64,000 bases of DNA from Agelas oroides (lineage: Eukaryota; Porifera; Demospongiae; Agelasida; Agelasidae). Where the stretch lies: NCBI GenBank assembly GCA_949130485.1, contig OX422205.1, positions 3,268,415 to 3,332,414 on the forward strand, read 5' to 3'. The position numbers and the translations under genes were made by a program. This document shows, piece by piece, positions 62,775 through 64,000 of the stretch (position 1 is its first letter; every line of letters starts with the position of its first letter). Below the pieces are notes generated by a model. The model was not told where the DNA came from. It was given only the letters and a program-made list of their open reading frames with translations, and did not search any database.

Positions 62775-63192
62775 CTTTGTACCATGCGAGATAGAGAGTC
62801 CTTTCTCCGGCAGATGAGCTTACACTTTCCTAATCAAGCTATGTACCAAAACAGACAAGCCTTCCTTATGGACTTTATTCCTGAGTATGAAATCAAGGCA
62901 GACAAGCTTCGCAAAACAAGACGACAACAGGCCGCACAGGGGGCGCACGAGGGCCGCAAGGCGGCGCTTCGCACGCTACAATCTGATTGGTCAATTAGAA
63001 CTCCTACACCGTCTAGGCTGGAGCCTGGAGTTTCGAAAATTTCCCCGGCGTGTGGCCTTTGACCTGCCAGACAGGAATGGATGAAAGGATTTCTACAAAA
63101 ATGCCTCCCTCTCTCATGAATTCATCAAAAGTTTTCATTCAATACATACCTCATATCACTTTGTTATTGTTCACTCACAGTTTGTCTTCAAG
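62775..63192 (+). promoter_or_regulatory. Upstream region of F-box copy E
   Basis: Matches 56457-56864. Contains CTGATTGGTCAATT (62980-62993) with two CCAAT-type sites, and the TTTCGAAAATTTCCCCGG block (63034). An open frame (62769-63062, LRTLQSDW..) covers it; most of that frame is preserved in copy C, but with frame changes, so it is probably not coding. Confidence 0.5.
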
Positions 63193-63696
63193 ATGCCTTA
63201 CTCTACCAAGGGATCACTGGAGCTGCTCACTTACCCTCAAGAACACAAGGATATCCCAACTGAGCTGTATTCAGCAGGAGTGCCTCTGATTGCGGAGAGA
63301 GTATTTTCCCTCTTGAACACCACTGACCTGTGTAGCTGTCTGCAAGTCTGTACAACATGGAACTGTCAGGTCTCCTCTGCTCCCAAACTCATGGACAAAG
63401 TCTCTGCCTACCGCAAGAAGTGCAAGGGGAATGCTGAAAACCATCATGTGTCAAAGAAGCAGATGGAGCTCATTGTGTTTCCCACTCAGAGGCAGCCACT
63501 TGCTACCTTCTCCCCTAACACCTTGACACAAATCCAGACCAAAAAGACGTGTTCAGGTGCTGTTCCATTCAAGTGCATCAAGCCTGTCTGGCATGAGAGT
63601 GGGTGTAGTGGGAGAGTGAGTCCCAGCAAGAGATCAAGACAGTCTGATGACATCTGCTGCACCAAGAAGAGCAAGAAGAGGTTGCGCAGGCTGTGA
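63193..63696 (+). CDS. F-box protein with C-terminal LRRL tail (Emi-like), copy E, intact
   Basis: 167 residues. It differs from copy C at only three residues (Gly for Glu in KCKGNAEN, Lys for Glu in QTKKTC, Ser for Pro in SKRSRQ). F-box region, Cys segment and KKSKKRLRRL end are unchanged. Its upstream divergent region is intact near the gene but split from copy D by two transposons. The near identity with copy C means either a recent duplication or gene conversion. Function as discussed for copy C. Confidence 0.65.
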   Translation: MPYSTKGSLELLTYPQEHKDIPTELYSAGVPLIAERVFSLLNTTDLCSCLQVCTTWNCQVSSAPKLMDKVSAYRKKCKGNAENHHVSKKQMELIVFPTQRQPLATFSPNTLTQIQTKKTCSGAVPFKCIKPVWHESGCSGRVSPSKRSRQSDDICCTKKSKKRLRRL

Positions 63697-64000
63697 ACTT
63701 TGAGATCAAGAAGCAAGCTACAAAATGTGGTTGAAGTGCAGTTGACATTAGTGCAGTAGATCTGTACCACGAGGGTGCAGCTGAAGACTGCAGTTGAGAT
63801 GATGACAGCGAGTGCATAGACAGATCTCACAGAGAGCTATAGAACTCTCCTACCTTTTGTATATATAACTGTACCTCATTGGCTTGTAATCTATACTGCT
63901 TACAGATTTGTACATAACTATATTTTATGGATCAGCATGGAAGTGCCCCAAAATATTGAGCTTCATTGCCTGAAGTATAATAGACCATGATATACATATC
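63697..64000 (+). other. 3' flank of F-box copy E
   Basis: Matches 57369-57680 and 50802-51090 almost base for base (GATCTGTACCACGAG, GAGCTATAGAACTCTCC, TATACATATC at the window end). Conserved across copies as part of the duplicated unit. Confidence 0.7.

Larger units (their letters stand above)
57806..64000 (+). repeat. Segmental duplication, unit 2 (module X, copy D, copy E), enlarged by insertions
   Basis: Matches unit 1 in the same order. It lacks the ~65-bp piece present at 55013-55085 in unit 1, and carries two extra TIR elements (60226-61517 and 61678-62768) in the divergent intergenic region. It runs to the window end. Confidence 0.85.

Noticed and set aside
62263..62794. Open frames of 138-169 codons rich in Asn-Ser-Thr-Lys
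   Set aside because: They come from a 17/18-bp tandem repeat that stays open in all three frames; no gene.
62769..63062. 97-codon frame upstream of F-box copy E as a gene
   Set aside because: The matching stretch in copy C has indels that change frame, so the protein is not conserved; kept as promoter region.

Overview
This window looks like nuclear DNA of a non-bilaterian marine invertebrate, most likely a demosponge; a cnidarian is the main alternative. The reasons are: AT-rich DNA with very short exons and short GT..AG introns; three non-LTR retrotransposon types with PHD or CXC zinc fingers; Ty3/gypsy remnants; many hairpin and TIR elements; and accessory families (Crinkler-like proteins, a DUF7869-like gene, a degenerate RING family) that are multicopy in such genomes. 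No rRNA, tRNA or CRISPR was found.

Layout. 1-600: 5' end of a minus-strand gene with a ubiquitin-like N-terminus, apparently frameshifted. 1549-2708: a Mutator-like element with 9-bp target-site duplications (TSDs), a transposase C-terminal remnant and nested hairpins. 2893-3166 and 4100-4341: hairpin MITEs. 4479-5894: an intact single-exon gene with a nuclease-like (PD-(D/E)XK) domain followed by a kinase-like domain, the Crinkler-type effector architecture. 5990-7420: tandem repeats and a gypsy pol remnant. 7818-11471: an intact APE-type LINE (minus) with a 2A-like motif. 11640-13130: a minisatellite of roughly 19 units. 13174-14596: a multi-exon minus-strand gene. 14747-18407: an RLE-type LINE with poly(A) and TSD, whose 5' end carries an exact 200-bp copy of an exon from that neighbouring gene. 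18489-19845: a foldback element.

19914-31854 is one large decayed gene of a DUF7869-like family (candidate RNase H-fold, transposase-related). Its exons are separated by a 398-bp MITE with a 4-bp TSD, a 5.2-kb LINE, a foldback element and a gypsy fragment. Exon phases become consistent only if several small indels are discounted, so it is a pseudogene. 32178-33796 and 47083-48836 are inverted copies of one dispersed repeat. Between them lie a nine-copy 83/87-bp tandem array, a RecQ-like fragment, a decayed BED/RING gene, and a small gene of seven perfectly phased exons coding for a coiled-coil protein (44393-45434).

50100-64000 is a young expanding cluster of short F-box genes ending in LRRL, the C-terminal tail known from the APC/C inhibitors Emi1/Emi2 and from UBE2S. 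Two copies are intact (56865-57368 and 63193-63696) and three are broken. A unit of about 4 kb (53750-57800) is tandemly duplicated at 57806 to the window end; the second copy is enlarged by two TIR elements (60226-61517 and 61678-62768) whose TSDs can be read against the empty site in the first copy. This cluster, the nuclease-kinase gene and the exon-capturing LINE are the most interesting parts of the window.
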